Both the position numbers and the translations under genes were made by a program. Positions 1-6,929 of a DNA stretch of 64,000 nt are shown in pieces. Source of the DNA: CBDBCU01 sp965203435 (lineage in GTDB: Bacteria; Chloroflexota; Dehalococcoidia; Lucifugimonadales; UBA3495); assembly GCA_965203435.1 (NCBI GenBank), contig CBDBCU010000005.1, forward strand, positions 410,578 through 474,577, in the 5' to 3' direction. Below the pieces are notes generated by a model, which did not search any database, was not told the origin of the DNA, and saw only the letters and a program-made list of their open reading frames with translations. How positions within the stretch are numbered: position 1 is the stretch's first letter; every line of letters starts with the position of its first letter.

Positions 1-705
1 GACCTGGAGCGGGAAGTGCCGGCGGTGCTGGCGCAATTGACCCGGGAAAGCCACATTGCCCCGGTGGATTTGCGGCAGGCGGCCATAGGCCCGGGAATGG
101 CGGTCTATTCCCGCTATGGCCTGGTGCGTACTCCGGCCGGGGAGCCGGTAACGGTGCGGCAGGCGCTGGCCGCCATCAATGAAGTGGTGTCGGCTTATCT
201 GGCGGACCAGGCCGGGCAAATGGACAACGAAAGCCGGTTCTGCTTGGATTGGCTCCTGGCCCATCCTGGCGGCAGCGGGGATTATGGCATTGCCGCCGGG
301 CTGGCCTTGCCCTACAATTTGTCCATTGAGGACCACCTGGCTGGGCGGCATCGGTTGCTGACGGCGGAGGGCGGTCGGGTAACGCTGTTGGGGCTGGACG
401 ACTATGCCCCGGAACGGCCCTGGCCCGGCGGCCATGCGCCGCTGACCGCGTGGGAGGGGGTGCATCGGATGGCGTGGCAGTTGCGGCCCGGAGAAAGCGC
501 CCAGGGCATTGACGGCTGTATCCCGGCCGCCCAACAGGCCGCCGGCCGAATGGAGGATATTGAGCGCCTGGCCCGGATCCTGTACGATATATACGATCGG
601 CGGGGCAGTTCCGCCGCCGCGGTCGCCTTTAACAGCGTAGTAGTATCCTGGCCCGAAATCACCCGCCGCGCCGCCCTCGCCGGCAGCGAACAGCGCCTGC
701 TGTAA
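1..705 (+). CDS. DUF1156-type DNA methylase, C-terminal part (5' end outside window)
   Basis: The reading frame is open from base 1 to TAA at 703-705 and has no start inside, so the 234 visible codons are the C-terminal end of a larger protein. Visible signatures are the block AAIGPGMAVYSRYG followed by TVRQALAAINEV, and near the end AVAFNSVVVSWPEI. Both are characteristic of the C-terminal region of DUF1156 adenine-specific DNA methylases, about 900 residues long, which are often found in DUF499/DUF1156 antiphage loci. The catalytic NPPY-type motif would lie upstream and cannot be checked here. The next gene encodes a GIY-YIG protein, with two repeat elements between. The family call rests on motif memory; a role in defence is inference. 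Confidence 0.78.
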   Translation, partial: DLEREVPAVLAQLTRESHIAPVDLRQAAIGPGMAVYSRYGLVRTPAGEPVTVRQALAAINEVVSAYLADQAGQMDNESRFCLDWLLAHPGGSGDYGIAAGLALPYNLSIEDHLAGRHRLLTAEGGRVTLLGLDDYAPERPWPGGHAPLTAWEGVHRMAWQLRPGESAQGIDGCIPAAQQAAGRMEDIERLARILYDIYDRRGSSAAAVAFNSVVVSWPEITRRAALAGSEQRLL

Positions 706-722
706 CCGGCCGGCTCTCCCCC

Positions 723-1067
723 ACCGTCATTCCCGCGTAAGCGGGAACCCTGCGGTTACTTGCCTAGGGCGTGTTCACGCTAATGCCGAGCGTATCCCGC
801 GTTGCTCGGAAGTAGGTTGGCAAATTGCGACCAACCTACTATGTCATTCCGAGCGTAGCCGAGGAATCTAAAAATCTTGAAATGGAGTCAAGGGCGGGCA
901 TTTTAGATTCCTCGGCTACGCTCGGAATGACATCCTTCAACAAGTTCAGGATGAGCGGACAAAGGGGCCGGCTATCCTGGGCGTCAATAAATAGCGTGAA
1001 CACGCCCTAGGATGCGGCATCATAAGGCATTACCGTTCGGAATTCCCGCTTACGCGGGAATGACGGT
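723..1067. repeat. R1 palindromic repeat pair split by a MITE
   Basis: The left arm at 723-748 and the right arm ending at 1067 are the two ends of an R1 element. R1 is an inverted pair of the palindrome CCGTCATTCCCGCGTAAGCG... separated by a partly conserved spacer, about 100 bp in all. Here the spacer is interrupted at a TA by the 245-bp element at 765-1009. The flanks, cttgcc on the left and ggatgcggcat on the right, match uninterrupted R1 spacers at 5700-5715 and 12054-12070. R1 pairs recur in about 15 intergenic positions in this window. Confidence 0.75.
765..1009. mobile_element. MITE copy 1 (TA target, 18-bp terminal inverted repeats)
   Basis: The ends are TAGGGCGTGTTCACGCTA at 765-782 and its exact reverse complement at 992-1009. 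The element carries an internal inverted repeat of about 30 bp at 843-869 and 901-930 (TCATTCCGAGCGTAGCCGAG and reverse) and no credible gene. The outer TA on both sides fits a TA target duplication, as made by IS630/Tc1-like and some IS5-like transposases. No transposase is in the window, so the element is non-autonomous. It sits inside an R1 repeat, which gives an empty-site comparison. Confidence 0.78.
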
Positions 1068-1193
1068 TAGGGGATGGCCGGAAATGACGGCAAGGGGACG
1101 GCCGCCGGAAATGACGGCAAGGGGTGGCCCGGTATATACTATTGCCCGGAATTCAACCGGCCGGCCGCGCTTATCCCGGCCCGGAGTTGCCCA

Positions 1194-1577
1194 ATGCTCG
1201 ACAATCCCAGTTTTCCCCTGGCCTGCGACCGTCTGGATCGGGAACGGCAGCCCTACAATGCGGCCACGGTGCGGGCCATGCCGGCCGATGGCTGCGGCGT
1301 ATACGCCATCTGGGGCGCGGCCAACGACTGCCTCTATATCGGCAAGTCGGACAAAGGCAACAGCGTCAAAGCCCGCCTCCTCTACCACCTGTCGCCCCAG
1401 GAAAAAAACCCGGAATTGCGGCGGGATTTGCACCTGTACCGGGACATCGTAGAGTTCGCCCTCTGCCTTACCGCCACCCCGGAATGGGCCGACATCCTGG
1501 AAACCCGCTTAATCGAACATTTCCCCACCCCCCACAACCGCAACAAACTAGGCCGCCGCGCCCCGCCCCCCCGGTAA
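1194..1577 (+). CDS. GIY-YIG-like nuclease domain protein
   Basis: 127 residues from ATG 1194, which has GGAG 8 nt upstream; the in-frame extension upstream runs through repeat DNA and was not used. The first half carries GVYAIWG and, about 8 residues later, LYIGKS, the paired strands of the GIY-YIG fold. A downstream Arg (VKARLLYHL) and a Glu/Asn near the end (ETRLIEHF...HNRNKLG) fit the catalytic positions. The family covers UvrC-type, homing and restriction nucleases. This copy is a stand-alone domain with no extra DNA-binding module. It follows a DUF1156 methylase fragment on the same strand, so a restriction or defence link is possible but unproven. Confidence 0.75.
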   Translation: MLDNPSFPLACDRLDRERQPYNAATVRAMPADGCGVYAIWGAANDCLYIGKSDKGNSVKARLLYHLSPQEKNPELRRDLHLYRDIVEFALCLTATPEWADILETRLIEHFPTPHNRNKLGRRAPPPR

Positions 1578-1825
1578 AAATGGATGGCGGAGACCGCCGC
1601 CGCCATCCTTTCCGCCCATCCTTCAACAAGTTCAGGATGAGCGGAAAAGAGGCCGCCGGCCGCCTATCCCCCTCCGCCGGCCCGCCGCCCCCTTTACAGT
1701 CCTTCCCGCCGCCTTTCTCCCGTCATTCCCGCGTAAGCGGGAATCCAGAGCAAGGCATAATAAACCTTCCTTCCCGGCCGCCGCCCCCCGCCGGCCTCTT
1801 TTCCGCCCCATCCTGACCGCCGGCC
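1578..1825. repeat. Intergenic repeat cluster (R2 at 1617-1646, R1 half-site at about 1722-1752)
   Basis: This stretch holds one R2 copy (CTTCAACAAGTTCAGGATGA with GCGGAAA) and one unpaired R1 palindrome. No ORF here has a ribosome-binding site or recognisable product. GC-rich simple sequence fills the rest. Confidence 0.6.
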
Positions 1826-2047
1826 TAGGGCGTGTTCACGCTAATGCCGGGCATAGAAAGCCAGACGATTGGAGGTATATTGGAAAGCCGCCGGCAATCT
1901 ACTTGTCATTCCGAGCGTAGCCGAGGAATCTAAAAATCTTGAAATGGAGTCAAGGGCGGGCATTTTAGATTCCTCGGCTACGCTCGGAATGACATAGTAA
2001 AGGGATGGGCTATCCGGGGTATCAACAGATAGTGTGAACACGCCCTA
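1826..2047. mobile_element. MITE copy 2 (same family as 765-1009)
   Basis: Begins TAGGGCGTGTTCACGCTA and ends TAGTGTGAACACGCCCTA (one mismatch to the perfect inverted repeat). It contains the same internal inverted repeat as copy 1 (TCATTCCGAGCGTAGCCGAG and its reverse), while the outer internal sequence differs. The flanks gaccgccggcc and ttttccgctcatcc are joined in a related empty arrangement at 2723-2747, where gaccgccggcc is followed by tcttttccgctcatcc. This supports insertion at a TA dinucleotide. Confidence 0.78.
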
Positions 2048-2093
2048 TTTTCCGCTCATCCTGAACTTGTTGAAGGAGGGCCAGAGCGGCCCC

Positions 2094-2624
2094 TTAATCC
2101 CCCTCCTCAAAATCCGGCGGCGGCGGGGGATAGTCCATAGCCCACCGCTCGGCAATTTCCTCCTCCGTCAACCGCAGCCGGGACAGCATCTGTTCCTGAT
2201 GCGGATCCGGCGCGAAGTCGGGATTCGGGTCCCGTTCCAGCAGCTCGGTAAAGGCGGCCAGCAGGCCGGTTACCCGCGTCAGCAAGTCCCGCACTACCGG
2301 TTCGTACATCCAATCCTCGTAAAAGTTGTCGTGCAGCTGGTCGGCGAAAGCCTGCATCACCGGCAACTCCGCCAACCCGTACTCGGCGGACAGCAGATGG
2401 ACGATATTGCGCCGCCGGTTATGGGAATCGTGCCGCCAGTACCGTTGCTCGGCCAGGGCCTTAACGCCGTGGGCGACGGCTCCGGACGCCTTGTCGCACG
2501 CCTGCACCCGGTCGCCGCGCTTATCCAGTTCATAGCCGGCCTGCCGAATCAGCCGCCGACTGGTTTTAAGGTGATGCTCCACCCCCGGGGGATTGCCGTT
2601 ACTGCCGTTAGAGTTGGTCGTCAT
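2094..2624 (-). CDS. PaREP1-like HEPN-type protein (paralogue of 60289-60813)
   Basis: 176 residues from ATG 2624, chosen because GGAAGG lies 7 nt upstream and homology with the 60289 paralogue starts there. The core SRRLIRQAGYELDKRGD, then ACDKASGAVAHGVKAL and QLHDNFYED, follows the PaREP1/PaREP8 pattern: a helical protein with a conserved Lys/Ala helix and an LHxNFYE segment. That family belongs with HEPN-like helical proteins and has no firmly assigned activity. The C-terminus is Pro-rich (YPPPPPDFE). The small charged gene at 2790-3074 is upstream on the same strand. Three members of the family occur in this window (also 50831 and 60289). Confidence 0.7.
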   Translation of the reverse strand: MTTNSNGSNGNPPGVEHHLKTSRRLIRQAGYELDKRGDRVQACDKASGAVAHGVKALAEQRYWRHDSHNRRRNIVHLLSAEYGLAELPVMQAFADQLHDNFYEDWMYEPVVRDLLTRVTGLLAAFTELLERDPNPDFAPDPHQEQMLSRLRLTEEEIAERWAMDYPPPPPDFEEGD

Positions 2625-2736
2625 TCTATCCTTCCTCGCGCCCTCGAGCCGGTTTCCGCCATTGTAACCGGCGGCGGGCCGGCGGGCAAGGGCGGTTGTG
2701 TCAGCCTTCATCTGTCCATCCTGACCGCCGGCCTCT

Positions 2737-2768
2737 TTTCCGCTCATCCTGAACTTGTTGAAGGAGGG
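2737..2768. repeat. R2 repeat
   Basis: One copy of the R2 family, consensus TTTCCGCTCATCCTGAACTT followed by GTTGAAGGATG, found in either orientation. Other clear copies are near 931, 1617, 2049, 5589, 8659, 20481, 29920, 44995, 46560, 48822, 50771, 59153, 59318, 63894 and 63968. The ends CATCC/GGATG give it a weak dyad. All copies lie between genes or inside another repeat. Confidence 0.75.
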
Positions 2769-2789
2769 GCGGAAACTAGGCCGGCCGCC

Positions 2790-3074
2790 CTAATCGCCCC
2801 CCGCGCCGTTGGTATGGGAATCCGGGGCATAACCCGGCGGCGGCTCGTCAAAGGGCAGGCCCGCCCGGAAAGCGGCTTGCCGCCGCGCGTACCAGGAGAA
2901 TATCTGGCGCTGTTTCTCTTGCCGCTCCTGTTCCCGGCGTTTTTCCAAGTTCTCCTGCCGGGCCATTTCCAGCCCTTCCTCCCGGCCTTGGGCATAGCCC
3001 TCCGCCCAGCCGATCTTAATGCCGGCTTCAAAGCGGCGCTGCTTATACTTCTCGACCACCCACTCGAACACCAC
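2790..3074 (-). CDS. Small charged protein of a duplicated family (FEWVV...KYKQRR)
   Basis: 94 residues from GTG 3074 with a strong GAGGAGGT upstream. The N-terminus FEWVVEKYKQRR and AGIKIGWAEGYAQG, and the later block RAGLPFDEPPP, are shared with the 80-residue protein at 5884-6126. The middle is a long Glu/Arg/Gln-rich stretch, probably a helix or coiled coil. About 65 bp of upstream DNA is also conserved between the copies (GTGATACGATA, CGGTCAAAATAATC, CCTGACC, then the ribosome site), so gene and promoter were duplicated together. I do not recognise a named family. The gene precedes a PaREP1-like gene on the same strand. Confidence 0.62.
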   Translation of the reverse strand: MVFEWVVEKYKQRRFEAGIKIGWAEGYAQGREEGLEMARQENLEKRREQERQEKQRQIFSWYARRQAAFRAGLPFDEPPPGYAPDSHTNGAGGD

Positions 3075-3232
3075 TAATACTACCTCCTCAGGTCAGGGTA
3101 TAGACGATTATTTTGACCGCTTTTATCGTATCACCTCCCAGGATGATTGTAAAATTGCCCGCCGCTTTTGATTATAAGGCATTCGACTGCTCCGCAACCG
3201 TCCTTCCCGACCGCAGCCCCCTACCGTCATTC

Positions 3233-3323
3233 CCGCGTAAGCGGGAATCCCGAACGGTACTGAAAAGACAATCCCGTTGCCCGCCGCACTGCGCGAGATT
3301 CCCGCTTACGCGGGAATGACGGT
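3233..3323. repeat. R1 inverted repeat pair
   Basis: Facing R1 palindromes with a short spacer, flanked by TA on both sides (ccTACCGTC ... GACGGTAgg). Downstream to 3370 there are degenerate tandem fragments of gcgggaatgacggtag. It fills most of the gap between 3075 and 3489. Confidence 0.75.
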
Positions 3324-3405
3324 AGGGCGGCGGGAATGACGGTAGGGGCGGCGGGAATGACAGTATAGAGGCGGCGGCGGGAAGGACGGCTTTATAACCG
3401 ACAAA

Positions 3406-3439
3406 GACGGCCCCCCGGGGAAAACCCCGGGAGGCCGTC
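3406..3439. terminator. Hairpin terminator downstream of the SBP gene
   Basis: A 15-bp arm GACGGCCCCCCGGGG (3406-3420), loop AAAA and the matching arm 3425-3439 with one mismatch form a very stable hairpin. On the minus strand it is followed by TTTGT. It lies 51 bp beyond the stop of the 3490-5361 gene, as an intrinsic terminator should. Confidence 0.7.
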
Positions 3440-3489
3440 CAGTTTTGCCGGATTTGTCCTGAATCCCATTCAGGACGGGACGGGATATG

Positions 3490-5361
3490 CTACTGCGCCG
3501 CCCGCAGCAGGTTCCAGTGGCTGGTCTTGGAGCCGGCCGTGCCGGGGAAAGTCCAGCTCTCCACTACCTCCGGGTTGAACATCACCGTCAGGCTGAACCA
3601 GAAAAAGGGAATGTCGGCAAAGTTGTAATACTTGTCGTTCCCCACTTCCAGCAGCAGCTGGTCGATGCGGTCGTAGTCCAGGGTGTCCAAGGCCCGATAG
3701 GCGGCGTAATTCCGCTCAATGATGTCGGAATAGTAGCCGGCGCCGCCCACGCCTTGGGCCGAACTCCAACTCCGCAGGCGGTTGGTCAAGGAGCGCATGG
3801 TGATGACATTGCCCCAGCCGCCCTTTTTGATGAAGTCGGTCCGTTCCCGATAGTTCTTGCGGACCGTCCCCCACTCGCTGTCCAGCAGGGTTACATCAAT
3901 GCCAATCGGCTCCCAATAGTTAATCAGGGCCTCCAGCATTACCGCCGTTTCCGGCTCGTCCGCCGAAAAGTAGTTGTAGGAAGTGAACGGCATCGGGTTG
4001 TCCGGGGTATAGCCGGCTTGGGACATCAGATCCCGGGCCGCGTCCGGGTCAAACCCGTACTGCGCCTCCCAGTCCGTTTCCCACTGCTCGTTCCAGGTCC
4101 CAAGGACCGGATGATACTGGGTCAGCAGCATCAGCTCGCCCTGGCCCTTGAGGACATGGTCGAGCATTTCCGCCCGGTCAATGGCCTTGTTCATGGCCTG
4201 CCGCACCAGCTTGCCGGTGGTGGGATTGGCCCAAGGCACCGTGGGGTCATAATCATCCTGATAAGCCCCGTAATACTGGCCGCCGAGGAACAGGGTCAGG
4301 TAGTTGGTGGGAACGCCGGCGGCCGCCGGCTGCATCCCCCGCCGTCCGGCTTCCAACTGCAACTCCCGGGACAGGGCGGCGATGTGGATTTCCCCGGTCA
4401 GCAGGGCGGCCAGGCGGGTCAAATCCTCCCGCACCCAGCGCAATTCCACTTCCTGAAAGTCCGGGTTTTCGCCCCGCCAGTGCGTACCGGGGGCCTTCTC
4501 AAACCAGATGCTCTGCCCCTGCTCCCGGCCGCCATACTGATAGGAGCCGGTGCCGGCCGGCCGTTCGTCAAAGCCGTCCACGCCGACTTCGTCGAACTGC
4601 CGCTTGCTCAGCATCATAATTTCGCCGCCGCCAAAGCCGCGGGACAGAATGGACGGCGTGTCCAGGGAAATGGAGGGAAAGACAATCTGGAAAGCGTAAT
4701 CCCCCTGGGCTTCGTAAGTGGCATCGTCAAAGAAAGACCGGGCCGAAACCTGGGAATCCTCGCCCAGAATGCGATCCAAAGCGGCGATGGCATCGGCGGA
4801 AGTGAACTCGCCATAGCCGAAATGGAAGGGTACGCCCTCTTTCAGCTGAAAAGTCCAGGTGCGCCCGTCCGGCGTGAACTCCCAGCTTTCCGCCAAGCGG
4901 GGAATCCGCTCGTTGGTGTTGGCATCCAGGCCAATCAGGGTTTCCGAATAGGGATCGAACTGGTAGTACGAGGGCCGGCCTACGGTCCAGTGGCGATTGG
5001 TTTCCTGCACTTCGCCCAGGGCGTAGATGACCCGATCCACCTTGGCCGCTACCTGCTCGGTAGTGACCGGAATGGGGGTGGGCGTGGCGATAACCGTCTT
5101 TTCAATGACGGTTTCCTTAGGCACTTCTTTCAGCACCTGCTCGGTCCGCACCACTTCCACCGGAACTTCCCGGATAACCTCCTTTTCGACCACGACCTCC
5201 CGGGGGACTTCGCGGACGACTTCTTTCTCCACGACCACCTCTTTCTCGACCACTTCCGGCGCGGCCGGGGCGGCGGCGGAGCCGCAGGCCACCACCAGGG
5301 CCAGGGCGAGGGTCAAGGATAAGAGGAGGAGCGCTTTAGAATTACGCAGCCAACGCGGCAT
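3490..5361 (-). CDS. Peptide/nickel-type ABC transporter substrate-binding lipoprotein (SBP family 5)
   Basis: 623 residues from ATG 5361 with GGAGGTAT upstream. Residues 1-26 form a lipoprotein signal ending in LVVAC (Cys26), so the mature protein is membrane-anchored outside the cytoplasmic membrane. Residues 37-90 form a charged linker of repeated VEKEV/REVP units, common in Chloroflexota binding proteins. The rest is a family-5 fold: ETLIGLDANTNERIPRLAES, WTFQLKEGVPFHFG, and later LVRQAMNKAIDRAEM. These proteins deliver oligopeptides or other organic solutes to an ABC permease, but no permease or ATPase genes are adjacent. The substrate cannot be deduced. A hairpin terminator follows. Confidence 0.9.
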   Translation of the reverse strand: MPRWLRNSKALLLLSLTLALALVVACGSAAAPAAPEVVEKEVVVEKEVVREVPREVVVEKEVIREVPVEVVRTEQVLKEVPKETVIEKTVIATPTPIPVTTEQVAAKVDRVIYALGEVQETNRHWTVGRPSYYQFDPYSETLIGLDANTNERIPRLAESWEFTPDGRTWTFQLKEGVPFHFGYGEFTSADAIAALDRILGEDSQVSARSFFDDATYEAQGDYAFQIVFPSISLDTPSILSRGFGGGEIMMLSKRQFDEVGVDGFDERPAGTGSYQYGGREQGQSIWFEKAPGTHWRGENPDFQEVELRWVREDLTRLAALLTGEIHIAALSRELQLEAGRRGMQPAAAGVPTNYLTLFLGGQYYGAYQDDYDPTVPWANPTTGKLVRQAMNKAIDRAEMLDHVLKGQGELMLLTQYHPVLGTWNEQWETDWEAQYGFDPDAARDLMSQAGYTPDNPMPFTSYNYFSADEPETAVMLEALINYWEPIGIDVTLLDSEWGTVRKNYRERTDFIKKGGWGNVITMRSLTNRLRSWSSAQGVGGAGYYSDIIERNYAAYRALDTLDYDRIDQLLLEVGNDKYYNFADIPFFWFSLTVMFNPEVVESWTFPGTAGSKTSHWNLLRAAQ

Positions 5362-5588
5362 AGGAGATACCTCCCCGATAGTAGATTAACCTCCGGCGCG
5401 GGATGCCCAATTGCCGGCATCCGCCGGCGCTAAGGCCGCCAATCGCCGGCCCTATTGCCGGCAACCGCCGGCTTGTCTTGGCCGTCCCCGCCCGGAAATT
5501 TTGCCGATTATAAGCCGGCCAAATCCGGCCTGTCAATAGTTGCGGGGAAAGTTGCATTGCGCCCCCTTGGTTCGGTTATGGGGGGTAT

Positions 5589-5763
5589 TCTTTCCGCTCA
5601 TCCTGAACTTGTTGAAGGATGAATCCCCCCTAACCGAAACCGGCCGCGCCCGGCCGCCCCTACCGTCATTCCCGCGTAAGCGGGAATCTGGCGGTTGCTT
5701 GCCGGGGATGCGGCATTATAAGGCATTACCGTCGGGATTCCCGCTTACGCGGTAAGGACGGTA
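5589..5763. repeat. R2 copy (5589-5621) and R1 pair (5662-5763) in the 5362-5883 gap
   Basis: The 522-bp gap between the SBP gene and the next small gene holds an R2 copy and a complete R1 pair whose spacer contains gttgcttgccggggatgcgg and cattataaggcattaccgt, the most conserved form in the window. R1 is TA-flanked. I see no gene. Bases 5827-5880 repeat the upstream region of the 2790-3074 gene. Confidence 0.7.
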
Positions 5764-5883
5764 GATGCCGGCGGTAAGGACGGTTAGAGCTGCTTTAGGT
5801 ATATGCAATTGCCTTGGCAAGTGATACGATAGCAACGGTCAAAATAATCAGCCAGGCCCTGACCGGAGGAGGAGGTATTAGGG

Positions 5884-6126
5884 GTGTTCGAGTGGGTGGT
5901 CGCAAAGTATAAGCAACGCCGCTGGGAAACCGGCTTTAAGCTCGGCTGGGCGGAGGGCTATGCCCAAGTCTGGGCGGAGGCCCGGGAACGGGAACGGGCG
6001 CATGACCGGGCCACCCGCGCCTGGTACGAGCGGCAGCAGGCCGCCCTGCGGGCCGGGCTGCCCTTTGACGAGCCGCCGCCGTTCGACGACCCGGATGCCC
6101 ACGCCAACGGCGCCGACGCCGACTGA
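5884..6126 (+). CDS. Small charged protein, paralogue of 2790-3074
   Basis: 80 residues from GTG 5884, preceded by GGAGGAGGAGGTATTAGG, an unusually strong ribosome site. FEWVVAKYKQRR, GFKLGWAEGYAQ and RAGLPFDEPPP match the 2790-3074 product. The charged middle is shorter and Arg/Glu-rich. The C-terminus is Asp/Ala-rich. The conserved upstream DNA implies duplication of the whole transcription unit. No function is known to me. Another small gene with a very similar GGGAGGAGGTAT leader follows at 6428. Confidence 0.62.
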   Translation: MFEWVVAKYKQRRWETGFKLGWAEGYAQVWAEARERERAHDRATRAWYERQQAALRAGLPFDEPPPFDDPDAHANGADAD

Positions 6127-6160
6127 CCGGGTCAGTTGGCGGCCTTCCCGCCCTCTCTCT

Positions 6161-6261
6161 ACCGTCATTCCCGCGTAAGCGGGAATCCCGTGCGGTGCGG
6201 GGGGTAGCGGGATTGTCTTTACAGTACCGTCCTGGATTCCCGCTTACGCGGGAATGACGGT
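6161..6261. repeat. R1 inverted repeat pair
   Basis: Facing R1 palindromes 101 bp end to end, TA-flanked (tcTACCG ... CGGTAgg), between two small genes. The 6262-6413 stretch has no gene; it contains a short GC-rich dyad and the sequence tatatccaattgcc, a motif that recurs beside several R1 copies. Confidence 0.72.
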
Positions 6262-6427
6262 AGGCGGCGGCGGAATGACATTTAGGGGTAGGTTGCTTGG
6301 TATATCCAATTGCCTCGTCCCAATTGCCGCCAAACCCTTGCCACGCCAGCAAAAATTGGATATACTACAAAAACGCCGCCGCCCGGCGCGGCGGCCCGAG
6401 ACGAGGGAGGAGGTATCAGCAAAGCCT

Positions 6428-6613
6428 ATGTTTGACCGACAATCCTTGGAGAACCTCTTTGACGAACTGCGGGACGAGTACGAGCTGGAACCCGACTGGG
6501 AGGACATCCAGCGGGACGCCCATCTGGCCGTAGCCCGGGTGGATGCCGGCCAGCCCCTGGGCAATGTCGACACCCGGGTTGGCCCCCTGGTGGAAAAGCA
6601 CAATCCCGGCTAG
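6428..6613 (+). CDS. Small acidic hypothetical protein
   Basis: 61 residues from ATG 6428, chosen because GGGAGGAGGT lies 12-21 nt upstream. The sequence starts MFDRQSLENLFDELRDEYEL and is rich in Asp/Glu with no membrane segment or Cys. The ribosome-site region closely resembles that of 5884-6126, suggesting shared regulation or origin. It could be a small regulator or antitoxin-like protein, but I recognise no family. A strong hairpin terminator follows at 6658. Confidence 0.5.
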   Translation: MFDRQSLENLFDELRDEYELEPDWEDIQRDAHLAVARVDAGQPLGNVDTRVGPLVEKHNPG

Positions 6614-6657
6614 TCTCCGCAGCGGCCGCCGGCAGTCCGGATTGGCCGACCGGCAAG

Positions 6658-6690
6658 AAAGCGGGACGGGATCACCTCCCGTCCCGCTTT
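6658..6690. terminator. Bidirectional hairpin terminator
   Basis: A perfect 14-bp stem (AAAGCGGGACGGGA, 6658-6671, with 6677-6690) and 5-nt loop, followed on the plus strand by tcctttcc. It lies between convergent genes (6428-6613 plus, 6672-6926 minus) and overlaps the last codons of the latter. Confidence 0.8.
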
Positions 6691-6926
6691 TCCTTTCCCC
6701 GCCGCTCGTGGTACAGGTAAAAGCCGACCAAGCCCAAGGGCAAGGCCAGCACTATCGCCCCAATCAGGGCTACCACCGTCCACGGCCCCCAGCCGATTAA
6801 ATGGGTCAGCTGGATTTGCAGCCACTCCAGAAAAGCCGGGTCGGGAAGATCGTCGTGATGCCGGCCCAGGGCCAGCAGCCCGGCGGCCCATCCCGTCCCC
6901 CCCGCAAAGAATCTCCCGCCGCCCAC
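6672..6926 (-). CDS. Small single-span membrane protein downstream of MFS gene
   Basis: 84 residues from GTG 6926, starting 3 bp after the MFS stop codon, so it would be translated with that gene. The first 40 residues are Gly-rich. A transmembrane helix follows (TVVALIGAIVLALPLGLVGF), then a basic tail HERRGKEKRDGR, predicting a cytoplasmic C-terminus. Its stop lies inside the terminator stem, so the transcript would end at the stop codon. No family recognised; a possible accessory subunit of the transporter. Confidence 0.5.
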   Translation of the reverse strand: MGGGRFFAGGTGWAAGLLALGRHHDDLPDPAFLEWLQIQLTHLIGWGPWTVVALIGAIVLALPLGLVGFYLYHERRGKEKRDGR

Positions 6927-6929
6927 CGC

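Noticed and set aside
825..1010. 61-residue ORF inside MITE copy 1
   Set aside because: Consists of the element's inverted repeat; no coding signature and not conserved in copy 2.
1012..1452. 146-residue plus-strand ORF overlapping the GIY-YIG gene
   Set aside because: Starts in repeat DNA and reads the GIY-YIG gene in another frame; no ribosome site.
3487..5322. 611-residue plus-strand ORF opposite the SBP gene
   Set aside because: Low-complexity shadow; the minus frame has signal peptide, ribosome site and SBP motifs.
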